From: Podaxis mareebaensis
Taxonomy: Eukaryota > Basidiomycota > Agaricomycetes > Agaricales > Agaricaceae
Length of the DNA: 64,000 nucleotides
Assembly (NCBI GenBank): GCA_018524725.1
Contig: JAEUWP010000449.1
Coordinates: 40,298 to 104,297 of the forward strand
Direction: 5' to 3'
This document shows, one piece after another, positions 25,101-35,265 of the stretch; position 1 is the first letter of the stretch, and the number at the start of each line of letters is the position of its first letter. The notes beneath the pieces are model-generated. The model made no database searches. It had not been told where the DNA came from and saw only the letters and a program-made list of their open reading frames with translations. A program made the position numbers and the translations under genes.

Positions 25101-25666
25101 GCTTGGGCGAGTATTTGAGAATAGGAGGTCTTGGCATTTATTTCAGTGAAGTTTTCCTCGGAGAAATCTTCTTCAAGCTCGTTTACATATATTTCAGAAA
25201 GAGTGTGGTCGATTATCAAAGAGAGCGTGGTGTTGTCCGTCAAACGTCTCCATGAGAGGGTTTGTTCTGACCAATTAATGTCAGGGTTATATTTGGCCAG
25301 CCAGGGAATTCCTAGGATTATTCTGGGTCGTCCTAGATTAATCACTTGCAAATCCATTTTCATTTGTTTCCCATAGATGGTGAAATCGAGGGTAACAGAG
25401 TGAGTGATTTGCTTATCTTTGTTCAGGGTTCCGTCGGCGTTCCTGACTTTGATTGGTTTCTTCAGTGGTGACATTTTTAGGTCCCATTTCTCGACCAACC
25501 AGTGGTCGATAAAATCTCGTCCTGCTCCAGAATCTATCAGTGCAAGGTCTTCCACGGATTTTTCAGAGAGATGCATGGTGGTGGGGCAATAAAAGGTGTT
25601 GGATTGGTGGGTCTTTAAACACAATTCAGAAACGGATACTTCATTCGCGGAAAAGGAAGAGGGCAT
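22187..25666 (-). pseudogene. gypsy pol: protease, RT, RNase H, integrase, chromodomain; three in-frame TGA
   Basis: A single reading frame of 1,160 codons from MPSSFSANEVSV. Aspartic protease motif DSGAG is near residue 45; reverse transcriptase follows with FVSKKDGKLRPCQDYRYLN and YMDD near residue 391, then an RNase H region and the integrase zinc-binding region ending CPTCQQYKIN. The frame is broken by TGA at 23284-23282, 22915-22913 and 22300-22298, each where arginine is common in relatives, and continues in frame after each. The integrase core (TAYHPQSD) and the C-terminal chromodomain (FLVHWKGYPESERTW, near 22290-22240) are on separate open segments. There are no frameshifts. The pol frame is open upstream of this ATG and lies in the -1 phase relative to gag, so expression by frameshift is possible. 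Product: polyprotein for retrotransposition. Confidence 0.9.
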
Positions 25667-25788
25667 AATTTCGTCCTTTGGATGGGGGTAAGAATCAGAA
25701 ACCAGTCCGTTAGAAAATAGAAAGGGGAAAGGGAGAGATTTGTCCTTTGGTGCATCTTTCTTTTCTCTAGACGATCTAGACGTGGAAG

Positions 25789-27765
25789 CTAGTCGTCTGA
25801 GGCAAAATCCTGGATCTCCTTTGCTTGAGCACTGGTGGAGTTGGAGAATTCAGTGAAGATCTCGGCGACTTCTTCGTCATCTGCTTCCTGAATTATCTCA
25901 TTGATCCGGGCAAACATAGCTTTTCGTTTTTGCTGCTTTTCCTTGTCGCAGGGTAATTTAGGGGGTACAGGTGGCTTATGCTTGGAAACCTCTGCTTGGG
26001 CATTTCGTGGTAGATTTCGTGTCAATTGCAGTGGGTTTGGTTTCTTTGGGCATTCTCAGGCGAAATGTCCTGTTTGACCGCAGTTGAAACATTTCCCTTG
26101 CTTGAGGTCATTGCGCATTTTCGGGGTGAGGATGTTCTGAAGAAACGTCTCCAAGAGATCTTGGCTTTCTTCAACTTCGTTAACTTCTGCGTTGGGATCT
26201 TCTTCCAAGTGGTAGTCTTCTTCAAGCGCGATTTCAGAGAGTGCCAATGCCAGGTTATCCACATCCATGGTGTATGGATCTTTATATGCCTGGCTTCGTG
26301 ACCAATTCATATTGTAGGGTGCCTTCTTCTTCAGCTGGGGTAAAGTTCTATTGGTTCGTTCTCGGGCATGGCTAGCTCGATAGTTGTTCTCCATGTGGTG
26401 TTGTTCTTCCACTGCTCTCACTGCTTCGAACCAGATGTCGATGTCCAGTCTGGGTCTGAGGGCAATGGTTTTAAGACCAATTTCAAAGTCCAATCCTTCT
26501 CTGAACCTGTAGATGAGTTCTTGTGGGTTGACCATCCCTGCTTGAGTCGCAAGGACTTTGAACTCAGAGATGTACTGGTCCACTGGTCTTCGTTTTTGCT
26601 TGAGAGCATGGAGTCTTCGGAGAGTGTCTTCAGTGTAGTTGTAAGGGAGGAAGACTCTGTCGAGCTCGTCCTGATATGCATTGAACGTCCCAAGGTGTAA
26701 TACTCCATTGAAGTTGTGCTGGTGGAGATATTCCGTTTTCCATGGTTCCGCTGCTCCTCCAATGTAGTAGAGCATGAATATGATGGCATCATGGTCGGTA
26801 GGGAATTTGTGTTGGTTGGCGATGATGTACAGGGCACACTGCTGCTTCCATGCCAAGTACTTCTGTGGGTCTCCATCATACAAGGGTGGTGCCTCATATT
26901 TTGGGGTGGAAGGGGTGGCAGGCATTTGTACTTGTTGAGGAAAACTGAATCCTGGTGGGGGTGCTCCTGGTTGTCCTGGTGCGGGAGGTCCTGGGGGTGG
27001 TACTCCTGGTGGTGGTGGAGGCGGTGCTCCTGGTGGTCCTGGTGGTGGGTTTGGACCTGGTTGTCCTGGTCCTGAGGGTGGTCGTCCAGGTGGAGGTGGT
27101 CCAGGAGGTAAGTGAGGGCTTCCTGTTTGCAGCGGGTTTGCTGGTTGAGCTGCTCCAGTCTGAAGCGGGTTTCCCTGATTTCCTTGTACAATTCCAGTTG
27201 CTTGATGTCCAGGAATCATGGGGTTGGTGAAGAGGGGTTGCTGGAAGAATCTTTGATTCAGGGGTACGATATTACTTCCAAATGTGAAGGTGGTGGCTTG
27301 GTTGATGGGTGCCGTGGAGTCCGTTCTAGGAACTGGTGGTTGTGGTTGCGCTGGTGGTTGAGTTGGTTGTTGGGGAGCGGGAGTAGGGTGTTGAGATGAT
27401 TGTTGCTGGTACAGGGGTGGAATTGAGACTGCACTTGGAGATCGAGCAAGTTGCTGAGGTGGTTGTACAACAGCGGGAGGGATAGTGACAGTGGTCGACA
27501 TTTGTTGTCTTCGTTCTCTAGCTGCTTCTCTTCTTCCTCTAATATTGGCAGTAAGTCGTGGTTCCCAAGGGGTGACTTCATCGAGGTTAAGAGATCTGAC
27601 TCTTCTCAGAGGTCTTGTTCTAGCTGGAGAGACGATAGGTGAGATCGGGGATGCTGATCGTCGAGCTGTTTCGTCACTGCTGTCAGAGTCCTGGGTTCTG
27701 ACTCGTTCCAATAAAGTGGCTGCTTCTCCTGAAATGGTGAGGGGAGTGGGGGAGTGGAAGGACAT
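25789..27765 (-). pseudogene. gypsy gag with one in-frame TGA in the zinc knuckle
   Basis: Frame from MSFHSPTPLTISGEAA. The N-terminal third is Arg/Ser-rich, then a long Pro/Gly/Gln-rich linker (about residues 120-285). A retrotransposon gag domain follows (YDGDPQKYLAWKQQCALYI; later DELDRVFLPYNY and KQKRRPVDQYISEFK). The zinc knuckle reads CFNCGQTGHFA, TGA, EC: the stop (26058-26056) replaces the residue before Glu-Cys, where Arg is usual. The frame then continues about 90 codons to TAG at 25789. A short upstream frame (27977-27606, start MEIDSSSRSSEIDS) in another phase may be a leader ORF or an ancestral N-terminal extension separated by a frameshift. Confidence 0.85.
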
Positions 27766-27967
27766 TCAAGGTTCCTCTCGACGAGGGCTTGAATCAATTC
27801 CTGAATCTGGTCGGGTGTGAGGTCGAGGTGCCGAAGGCTGGGAGGAATTAAGGAGGAAATAGAAATATTGTCCTGTGAGGAACTCCAGGAAGATGATAAT
27901 GTAGAATAAATAGAAGAACGGTCATATGGCTGAGGGCTGTCAATTTCAGATGATCGAGAACTGCTGT

Positions 27968-28230
27968 CGATTTCCATTAATCGAGAACGGGATTTGATTT
28001 CTGGCGATCGAGAATGCTTTTCGATTTCTGTCGATCAAGAACACTTTTCGATTTCTGTCGATCGAGAACACTTTTCGATTTCTGTCGATCGAGAACACTT
28101 TTCGATTTCTGTCGATCGAGAACNATTTCTGTCGATCGAGAACACTTTTCGATTTCTGTCGATCGAGAACACTTTTCGATTTCTGTCGATCGAGAACACT
28201 TTTCGATTTCTGTCGATCGAGAACACTTCA
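27968..28230. repeat. 27 bp tandem repeat array in the gypsy leader
   Basis: Eight close copies of a 27 bp unit (CACTTTTCGATTTCTGTCGATCGAGAA), preceded by two degenerate copies. Most contain the palindrome TCGATCGA. One ambiguous base (N at 28124) sits where a unit is short by 8 bp, suggesting an assembly join or collapsed copies. It lies between the primer site and gag. Confidence 0.92.
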
Positions 28231-28261
28231 CCTTGACAAACGTCGACGCAATTTATAGTCA

Positions 28262-28490
28262 GAGGGTCTTCTTCTGACAGACCACCAAACGTTGAGTGGG
28301 CATATTACAGACTTCCTTGTCAGACCACCAAGCAACGAGTGGGCAAATTACAGTCAAGAAGGGAGGGGTTTGGTGTCGTTTAGGCACAGTGCGAAGCAAT
28401 GAGAACCAACGATGTCCTGATGGCACAGTGCAAAGCAATGAGAACCTCGGGGTGACTACACGCACAGCATGGAGCAATGAGAACGGTAGT
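28262..28490. repeat. Two further short direct-repeat families in the gypsy leader
   Basis: CAGACCACCAAACGTTGAGT and CAGACCACCAAGCAACGAGT occur about 40 bp apart. Then a unit of the form GCACAGTGCRAAGCAATGAG recurs three times (the last degenerate, GCACAGCATGGAGCAATGAG) at 40-50 bp spacing. Confidence 0.7.
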
Positions 28491-28529
28491 CGGGGCGAAA
28501 AATTACAATGTGGGATCGGCACACGAGGG

Positions 28530-28541
28530 AAGTCTAATCTT
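28530..28541 (-). other. Predicted self-priming primer-binding site
   Basis: Two bases after the 5' LTR the sense strand reads AAGATTAGACTT, which is perfectly complementary over 12 nt to AAGTCTAATCTT inside the LTR (28855-28844). No tRNA 3'-end complement beginning TGG is present. This matches the self-priming known for Tf1/sushi-type elements, in which the mRNA 5' end anneals to the primer site. Confidence 0.7.
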
Positions 28542-28543
28542 GA

Positions 28544-29353
28544 TGTTACAAGGTTTCTTCTTTGGCTAAGCAGCGCCTAAGCCGGAGCCTATCCTTGTAA
28601 GTGAGTCGAGCAGAGATCCTTGTCCTGTACAGGTCTGAAGGAGCTGCTCTGTTTAACCTCGGGTGGCTATTCACATTGTCACTAGGCAGCGAACTCGTAT
28701 AGATCGCTTACTCCGTAGGACACGACATTGGAGAGAAGCCTTGGAGGGAAAAGCTGCACACAAGGGCGAAGAGATGTAGACTTAAAGAGGTAATATGACT
28801 CAAGGACTTATTCAAGTTCCAAGAGAAGGTAACACAACTCTTTAAGATTAGACTTGGCTAATCTACATGTCCAGGTGATGTACATATACAAGTCCTATGA
28901 CTACTTAAGGAAGTAGATCAATAGTAACATAGAGGCTGAATAAAAGCAACATATACACTAAAGGGGAATAGGGCATAGGGCATATGAAAGTAGAGAAGGA
29001 ATGCATATGGTAGGAGACGAAAGTCTGCAAGGGCAAACATAATTGATGCGAACACAAGTATGTCGAAAGAGACGAAACTGATACCTTGTCCTAATATAGA
29101 AGAATGTCTGAAATAGGAAGTAGTAAGTTTGATGTCCAATCACAAATCGTCATCGCATGGAAAGTATACTCCGTGGTAGCGACACGCTTCATCTACCTTC
29201 TCACACATTTCCCAATCAAGTGTCTGATGCAACTCCGTGGTTTCCTGCCAGAGGCTTATCATCATGCGTTTCATCAAATCCCACTCTTCGTAAGACTGCT
29301 GCTCGGGCTCTTCGGTCTCCTCGGTGTTCTCGGAGTCTGCAATATTCGTAACA
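28544..29353 (-). repeat. 5' LTR of gypsy element (810 bp)
   Basis: Full-length partner of 19879-20688 at constant spacing. Read in sense, U3 would be about 498 nt and R-U5 about 312 nt if transcription starts at 28855. Confidence 0.95.
28844..28888 (-). promoter_or_regulatory. Predicted LTR promoter: TATA-like box and transcription start (R boundary)
   Basis: On the sense strand TATATG begins at 28888, 33 nt before AAGTCTAATCTT (28855). If transcription starts at 28855, the first 12 nt of the RNA are exactly the complement of the primer site. The same pair occurs in the 3' LTR (about 20179-20223). Confidence 0.5.
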
Positions 29354-29358
29354 TCTAA
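29354..29358 (+). repeat. 5 bp target-site duplication (TCTAA), right copy
   Basis: Identical to 19874-19878 and directly abutting the right LTR. Confidence 0.93.
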
Positions 29359-29361
29359 TGC

Positions 29362-29440
29362 ATCTCATAAACTCAATAGAGGTGTGTTGGGATAGATCTT
29401 CAGAAGGTTGGGGGTTCAAGTCCCTGTTTAGTAAATTTTG
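29362..29440 (+). repeat. tRNA-derived SINE-like unit, right part
   Basis: CATAAACTCAATAGA followed by GGGGGTTCAAGTCCC (box B-like) and AAATTTTGG. It aligns along its length with the unit at 19800-19875, so the two look like monomers of one dimeric repeat now separated by 9.5 kb. Confidence 0.45.
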
Positions 29441-29460
29441 GTGTAATAACTGATGGTAAG

Positions 29461-29518
29461 CCTGGTATACTTTGGACATGATGGGACTACCTGGTATACT
29501 TTGGACATGATGGGACTG
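29461..29518. repeat. 29 bp direct duplication
   Basis: CCTGGTATACTTTGGACATG plus ATGGGACTR occurs twice in perfect tandem, differing only at the last base. Confidence 0.85.
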
Positions 29519-30842
29519 CCTTGTATTCATCCTCTGATATGGTAAGCTCATATAACATTGGGTATGTATGCATTCAGATTTGACAGGAGCCATGACTGGT
29601 AGTGCTTAGACATAACTTGTAGTCCTTATCCTGACTTGTATGACCTTGACAGGTCTGAGCCTTTTTACTGATGCCGTTCTTGGCTGGCATCACCTGGCAT
29701 ACAGTTGTACATCATCGTCTACGTTCCGCATTCCGCTGTTCAACAGAGAAGGTGAGTTGCACAAGACGGCAATGTTACCGTTATCTCATTTCTTCTCTGG
29801 CTCACCATGTGGAGTAACTGGTGCTACAATATTCAGCAATGACTAAGTAGGCTGGCTATATAATATTTGATCCTAAAACTCGGGCCTGCTTGGCAGAGTA
29901 TGGGATTTCCGGCAAGCTTGAAGAGAGTTAGGCGATCTCTTTGGGGAGGACTTGCTTGAGAAGGACAAGCTGATGCCTGACGTAGCCAAGGACGTTTCTT
30001 GACCCTTAGTCAAGGAGAGTCGGTCTTGATGCTTGCTCCAAAGACCCAAAATGAGGACATGTCGAAAGGCCGCGTTAGGGGGAGGACCCGCGAGTCAAAG
30101 AAATCATGCTTAAACATGGTGGTCTGGAGCCCGCAGGTCCGAGATGGACCATGTACGTTCATAAATATTGGCAGGGATAGACGGTGCCAGTTAACAGTAT
30201 GTCTCTAGCGATGATCAAATGTTAAAGCTATGTGTGAAGCTTCTTGATCGCTTCTTGTGGAGACTTCGAAATACTGTCAACAGATCTGTCGGATGTTCCC
30301 TTGGCTTCGCTATGCAGCAGTTTTGCCTGTTGGATGTGGGCGTGTGCGAAGAGTATCCCGAGTAATAACGTTATGGTGAAGAGACGTTTGGCTTGAGATG
30401 GGTATCACGCTGGTAATCATTGAATGTCGGACAACGAATTTTCAGAACCGTGTTACGTTGTCATTTGCCACAACAATTCGCACCATACGCTTCCTACTTT
30501 GTCATAAGAATGTACGCCAACTCTGTCACAATGCATAAAGCGGGCTACCAAGCAACTATGTAATTTTCCCGTGAGGGGAGCACGACGTGCTGCTTCACAC
30601 CTTAGGTGAGAGTGGCCCAGAGGAAAATCCAGAGAGGGGATGCGTTGAATTCAAAGAAAAAACTAAGGGGGATGGACACTCAAGAGGCGCGCCGGACAAA
30701 AATTACGAGATATTCATCAAGTCTAGCTTCGTACCCGCCACCTTCATGACTCAATTTGAGACGACTAAATTCGTCATGAGTAGAAGTGATAGCAAATATG
30801 AGGAAACATACTCCAAGTATGGCGCAGTCGCGATGCCCATGT
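29519..30842. other. Intergenic, 1.3 kb
   Basis: No gene supported. An 88-codon frame at 30587-30853 overlaps the 3' end of the minus-strand zinc-finger gene and shows no family features. Confidence 0.4.
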
Positions 30843-32016
30843 TCAGAATCTAAGTAACCTCTGGAACTGATCAGTCAGGGCCTCGAAGTGTCTTGTAACT
30901 TCTTTGAATCTGGCGATACCACAAGATTCACTTTCGATGTGTTGAATTAGCCCCGAAATGAGCTGGAACTCGGAGCCGCAGTGTGGGCACTGGAATTCTG
31001 TGTCGTCGTGGGTAGGCGAGTTGAGGTGCTGGTTCAAGCTATCCAGGGTCCTGAACGTGTCATGGCAGAGATAGCATTCATAGCCATGGCCATTGAAAGA
31101 GCGTTCGTTGGCGAAATATCTGACGAGTCTGGTCGGGGGATTGATAGGGCCCTCAATTCGGCGAGTGATTGAGATTTGGGGTATGATGTTGAGGCTATGG
31201 ACCGCGGCAGTAACTTGATGTCGATTAACACGGTGGCAACCAGACTCGATGTGCATGGCAATTGATGAAGGGGTCTTGAACATATTGCTGCAGAACGGGC
31301 ATTTGAAGACCCTGTCCTTGTGTGCTGGAGATGCATTGTGCTATTGGGAAATCAGCGAGGCCAAATCGCTATGGCATGATTTCAGTCTAACCTGGGCCAA
31401 TGCTTGTTGACTAGAGAAATCACGGGAGCAAACGAAACACCAATTATGGACCGGGTTAAATGCGAGGTGTTGATTCAGGGCAGAGTTATTCACAAAATTT
31501 CGATTGCAGCTACAACAGAATGTTTCTTGCTCGGCATCGCCCGAGTCACCGTCGTCGTACTCGTCTTCGCCCGAACCGTCGTCATCGTCGTCGTACTCAT
31601 CCTCATCTGAATCAACCTCGTCGTACTCGTCTTCGTCCGAATCAACTCGATAGGCAGAAGAGAAAGCCAAGTGCTACATCGCGTGCGTATCGGCTTGCTA
31701 ATCTGCCATTGAGTTCGATGGTTAAAGCCTCATACCTGTTCATAACCATTACGAGTTGTGAAGTGTCTATTACAATCAAAGCAGTAGTTTCTATGAACCA
31801 ATGCATTGTCGAGATGCTACGAGAAAAAGATTGACCCTCGACATAATTTAGGTATAAGACATCGACATTACTTACATTCCTCAGTGCGTTTTCATTGACA
31901 AAAATCCGTTCACATTCCTTACACTCTGGAAGGGAGTGGCCTTTGGCTCTCGAATGTGACTGCGCGCCTAAGATGCTAGAAAAAGTTCGGTTGCAATCGA
32001 GACATTCATAGGACAT
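30843..32016 (-). CDS. C2H2 zinc-finger protein, 4 exons (333 aa)
   Basis: Minus-strand exons 32016-31876, 31816-31736, 31673-31392 and 31340-30843, all multiples of three. Start MSYECLDCNRTFSSILG; end FEALTDQFQRLLRF. Fingers include CLDCNRTFSSILGAQSHSRAKGH, CKECERIFVNENALRN-H, CFDCNRHFTTRNGYEQ-H, CCSCNRNFVNNSALNQHL, CFVCSRDFSSQQALAQ-H and CYLCHDTFRTLDSLNQHL, where the hyphen marks an intron. All three introns are phase 0 and lie directly before the first His, as in the paralogue at 16553-18886. Exon 3 begins with a highly acidic Asp/Glu/Tyr run of about 36 residues built from DEDEYD units. The protein is probably nuclear and nucleic-acid-binding. Together with the other gene it flanks the gypsy element. 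Confidence 0.83.
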
Positions 32017-34912
32017 GGTGGATGGAAGGCAAGTGGGGGGATGAGGCTGACGTGGCAACAGCGACCTTTTTTATCTGCGTTCATGTCCTGGGAAGGATCA
32101 CATGAAACCGCCTGGATATAACGACCTGAGTCTACATGATAGTACGTAACGGCCCTAATGTGATTGAGTGAGCACAGCCGAGTGCGCAGGAGGGATGCAA
32201 CCAACATATCAAACAATGAGATGCCTTGCTCTACCATGTCCCAGTTCCAAGTCATCTCCCTGTGGCTGATATTTAAACGCTCAAACCCACTGTCAACCAG
32301 GGAGCTCAAAGATACAAACTGTCATGCTGTTGATCTTGCCTGCATCCAGTCCTTGCCAAGAAAGAGGGACCAAAATGACGTATGTCCGAAACACATAGAC
32401 GTCGGACATTCATGAAACCGGTCATATGTCAACCCATACATGCGGCAATTCATCATATACAATAAAGAGCCCAAGAAGGAAGAATGCGAAATCGAAGGCT
32501 AATCAAGATAAGGGGAGAAGAATCACGATGCTGAAAAGGGTTTCACTTCCAAAGCAGGATTGCGAAGGAGCAACGAAATATCCGGCTTGTAGTGTGCACC
32601 AGCGAAAAACGTCGACTATTTGTTTCATCCTGGCTGGACGATGTCCCTGTCCACAAATGTCCCAGGTGGTGAGTTGACTTGTAGGGCAAACCGATGTTCC
32701 ATGGGAACGTGATTCCAATGGAGCCGACTGTGTGTAAAACTCGAACGTCAGCGCAATGGATGCTCCGAGCACGTAAAAGAATGATTTGAAGGGTAGTATG
32801 GATGACCAGGAAGGTGGTTGGACCACCTTAACTATGAATGGCTTGTCGCAACCTGATTGAAGTCAGAGGGTGAAGTTGAACGCGGAGTTTATAATTCACC
32901 CTACCGCTGGCAGATCTTACTCGACTCAGTTGTTTGACGATAGCGATAGACAACCCAACATGAATAGACACGTGGTAAGCGGTCGACTATCCCCCGTGGT
33001 GAAGTCCATCAGTATCCTTGTCGATAATTGTCGATATAACGGGGGCGACGAGTTTGAGGAGGAGAGGGAGACCGAATGAGGAAGGATGACCAAGTAGTTG
33101 AGTCGGAGAGTCCTGCGTATCACGTGAGGAAAATTGAAGAGGAGCCTGAGCCTCCCTTGCTGCAAGGCAAACGCAAGGCGAGAGGCGACCGCCGTAAAAG
33201 TGACGAGAAAACTTAGATGTTGCCGTCATGATTGCACCCGCATGACTCGGGACTGTCGGGTTTCGCTTGCCTGCTGCGAAACAAGAACATGGACAGCACA
33301 AGATGCCATTGAATACCAAGGATACCGACGTCAGAGAAGGTGCTAATTTCCGTGACGATCGCGGAGAGGAATGCAGAAGTTGAGCCGAAAAATAACATGT
33401 TGGCTTTGAAAATTATGATGTGTCCTATCGCATTCAAGAACTATGAACACAAGAATGGGATAGAAAATATTATCAGGGATGTGCTTGGGTAGACTAAGCA
33501 TTAAAACCCGAGCTTGGGGAAAAACTAAAACTCGAAATCACGCAAAGTCAGACGCTCGTATGGAATATCCCGGATGGCTTATTGAAAAAAGCTCCCTATA
33601 TGACGGCCATTTATTCCGGAAGTAACCCAACGGAACACTGATAGCAGTGATCGGGCATGTTAGGTCGGCTCTCAGTACACCCGAGCACCCTTGTCGTCGA
33701 GGTTTAACAAGCTGCTATACAGCACTTCTTGAACCACGAGCGGCTCATGATAGCACTGGCACAGACGGTGCGTAATAAGATAGAGTGACCAAGTCCGGCC
33801 CCGCTGAACTGGAGTTCGAGGCCATTGTGCGCTTATTCCGAGGAGGCCGATTACCCAACAAGCTAATTTCCAGAGCGATACACATCCCTCTTTGTGTGCC
33901 CTCGCAGGTTTCCCGAAGAAAACATGAAGCACCCAACAAGTATTTGGCTCATCGGGACATTTACGCCCTGCGTGACGCTAAGACGACGAAGGAGAAAGAA
34001 AATTTACTGCGGTCGCTCGTCATCACGGAAGTGGCGTTCTCCCACCTTGAGATGTTCGAGGAAGATGAACCGCGGCGAATCACGTTCTCCCACCGCTTGT
34101 ACGGTGGCTGTTTGAGATACAATGAAACGCACACGGCTTATCCTCACCTCATTATCACCTCTTATCACCTTTTGCAGTCCGACGCTCCATAAAGACCTTC
34201 AGGAAAACGTTGAGGAGTGATATTAGTTGCCATTCCATTATTCTCCATGCCTAACGCACCGGAATAGTGTTTTGATATCATGAGGATTAACACAGGACGC
34301 AGGCTGATGGGAACATCTCCATACATTAACACATCAACGAGAACAATACATCATGAAAAAACAAGGGAGTCGCATACGTATAGAATTAGACAGTGATCTG
34401 ATGAATGCATGTCTTGACAATTGCTACAGACAGTCAGACTCGAAGATACCTAGAGTACCGGCTCGGGAGTACATATAGCTTATCTCTTCTGTTGCCGCCC
34501 AAATGCTCCAGACCGAGTTGCCATTTGCTCCACCCACATCCTTGATAACCTCACGACCATCCTGTCTTGCAGTATTTACAATAATGCCCTGTACGAGACC
34601 GCCTGTAGCGGATATACTATCAAATCTTCGTTGCCCGTATCCGAATGGAGGAATATCGTCAGAGTTTCTATCGCACCCTCCTTAAAGTCAGTTACAGAAC
34701 ACCTCCATTTTACACAGTTATCATAGACCGAGATCGTCTCCGGAGGGTATTGAGATGCACAGGAGCCTTTTCTGTTGAACCATTCCAATCACCTTGAACG
34801 GTGTAACTGAGTCCATGAGTTTCCAACGACTCTCAGATGAACGCTATAAAGTCCAAGGGGAGAAGACATCTGTCACTTCACTCCAGCGTACGCCGGATTC
34901 AACACTTTCTCC
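32017..34912. other. Intergenic, 2.9 kb, no confident gene
   Basis: Only weak frames. The longest, 33785-34192 (135 codons), begins with GTG rather than ATG and matches nothing I recognise. No tRNA or repeat was identified. Confidence 0.35.
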
Positions 34913-35265
34913 ATGGCAGATCAGAACTCCTGTGCGTATTTATCACCTTGTATGCGGCATTGCTAATACGTTGTATACAGCCTACAGACACAAGCTTAAC
35001 ACACTTTGCTCTCGTCAACGCTGGCCTTGGAAGAAAGGCGATTGCGTGTCCGAAGGTCCCCAGCATGCTACGACCTGGAAATGTCAAATTTTTGGTGAGC
35101 TCATCATGATCAAAATGACATCTGGCTCACCCCATTCCAACAGTGAAGGACGTTCCTTACGAGGGGACAGGAACTTCTAAAGACAAGGCCTTTGAGATAG
35201 CGGCAAGAAACGCCCTGGTTGACCTGAAGGAGAAATATCCGGACGAAGTTTCGGATGTCCTTTAA
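34913..35265 (+). CDS. Small double-stranded RNA-binding-domain protein (84 aa)
   Basis: Three exons, 34913-34931, 34981-35094 and 35144-35265 (255 nt), both introns 49 bp and GT-AG. Start MADQNS. The product is almost only a dsRBD. The first helix is YRHKLNTLCSRQRW, the strand region has the conserved EGPQHATTWKCQIFV, and the end has GTGTSKDKAFEIAARNALVDL, matching the Gly-x-Ser-Lys-Lys-x-Ala-Lys helix of the fold. Loop position EGPQH and the SKDKA helix are the RNA-contacting parts. No other domain is attached, so it may act as a partner or competitor in dsRNA pathways; that is inference. The short first exon makes it easy to miss in automated annotation. Confidence 0.75.

Larger units (their letters stand above)
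19879..29353 (-). mobile_element. Ty3/gypsy chromovirus-type LTR retrotransposon, nearly complete, 9,475 bp
   Basis: Order in the sense (minus) direction: 5' LTR (29353-28544), self-complementary primer site, repeat-rich leader, gag, pol (protease, reverse transcriptase, RNase H, integrase, chromodomain), an extra zinc-knuckle ORF, a purine tract and the 3' LTR (20688-19879). Domain order and the C-terminal chromodomain place it among chromoviruses. The LTRs have equal length and differ at about a dozen positions by eye, so insertion was fairly recent. Coding regions are each interrupted, mostly by TGA, so the copy is probably non-autonomous now. Termini are TGTTAC...GTAACA with TCTAA target duplications. 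Confidence 0.95.

Noticed and set aside
26418..27191. 257-codon minus-strand frame beginning MYKEIRETRFRLEQ
   Set aside because: Out of phase with gag over its Pro/Gly-rich linker; composition (His/Gln/Ser) is that expected from reading the linker codons in another frame.
27968..28230. CRISPR-like array
   Set aside because: Units are contiguous with no unique spacers, lie inside a eukaryotic retrotransposon leader, and no cas genes are present.
27977..28277. Frames on both strands across the 27 bp array
   Set aside because: Products of a short tandem repeat whose unit length is a multiple of three; no coding character outside the array.
30587..30853. 88-codon plus-strand frame
   Set aside because: Overlaps the 3' end of the well-supported zinc-finger gene on the other strand and resembles nothing known.
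33785..34192. 135-codon plus-strand frame
   Set aside because: Starts at GTG, has no family features, no signal or membrane segment, and no clear splice extension; probably chance.
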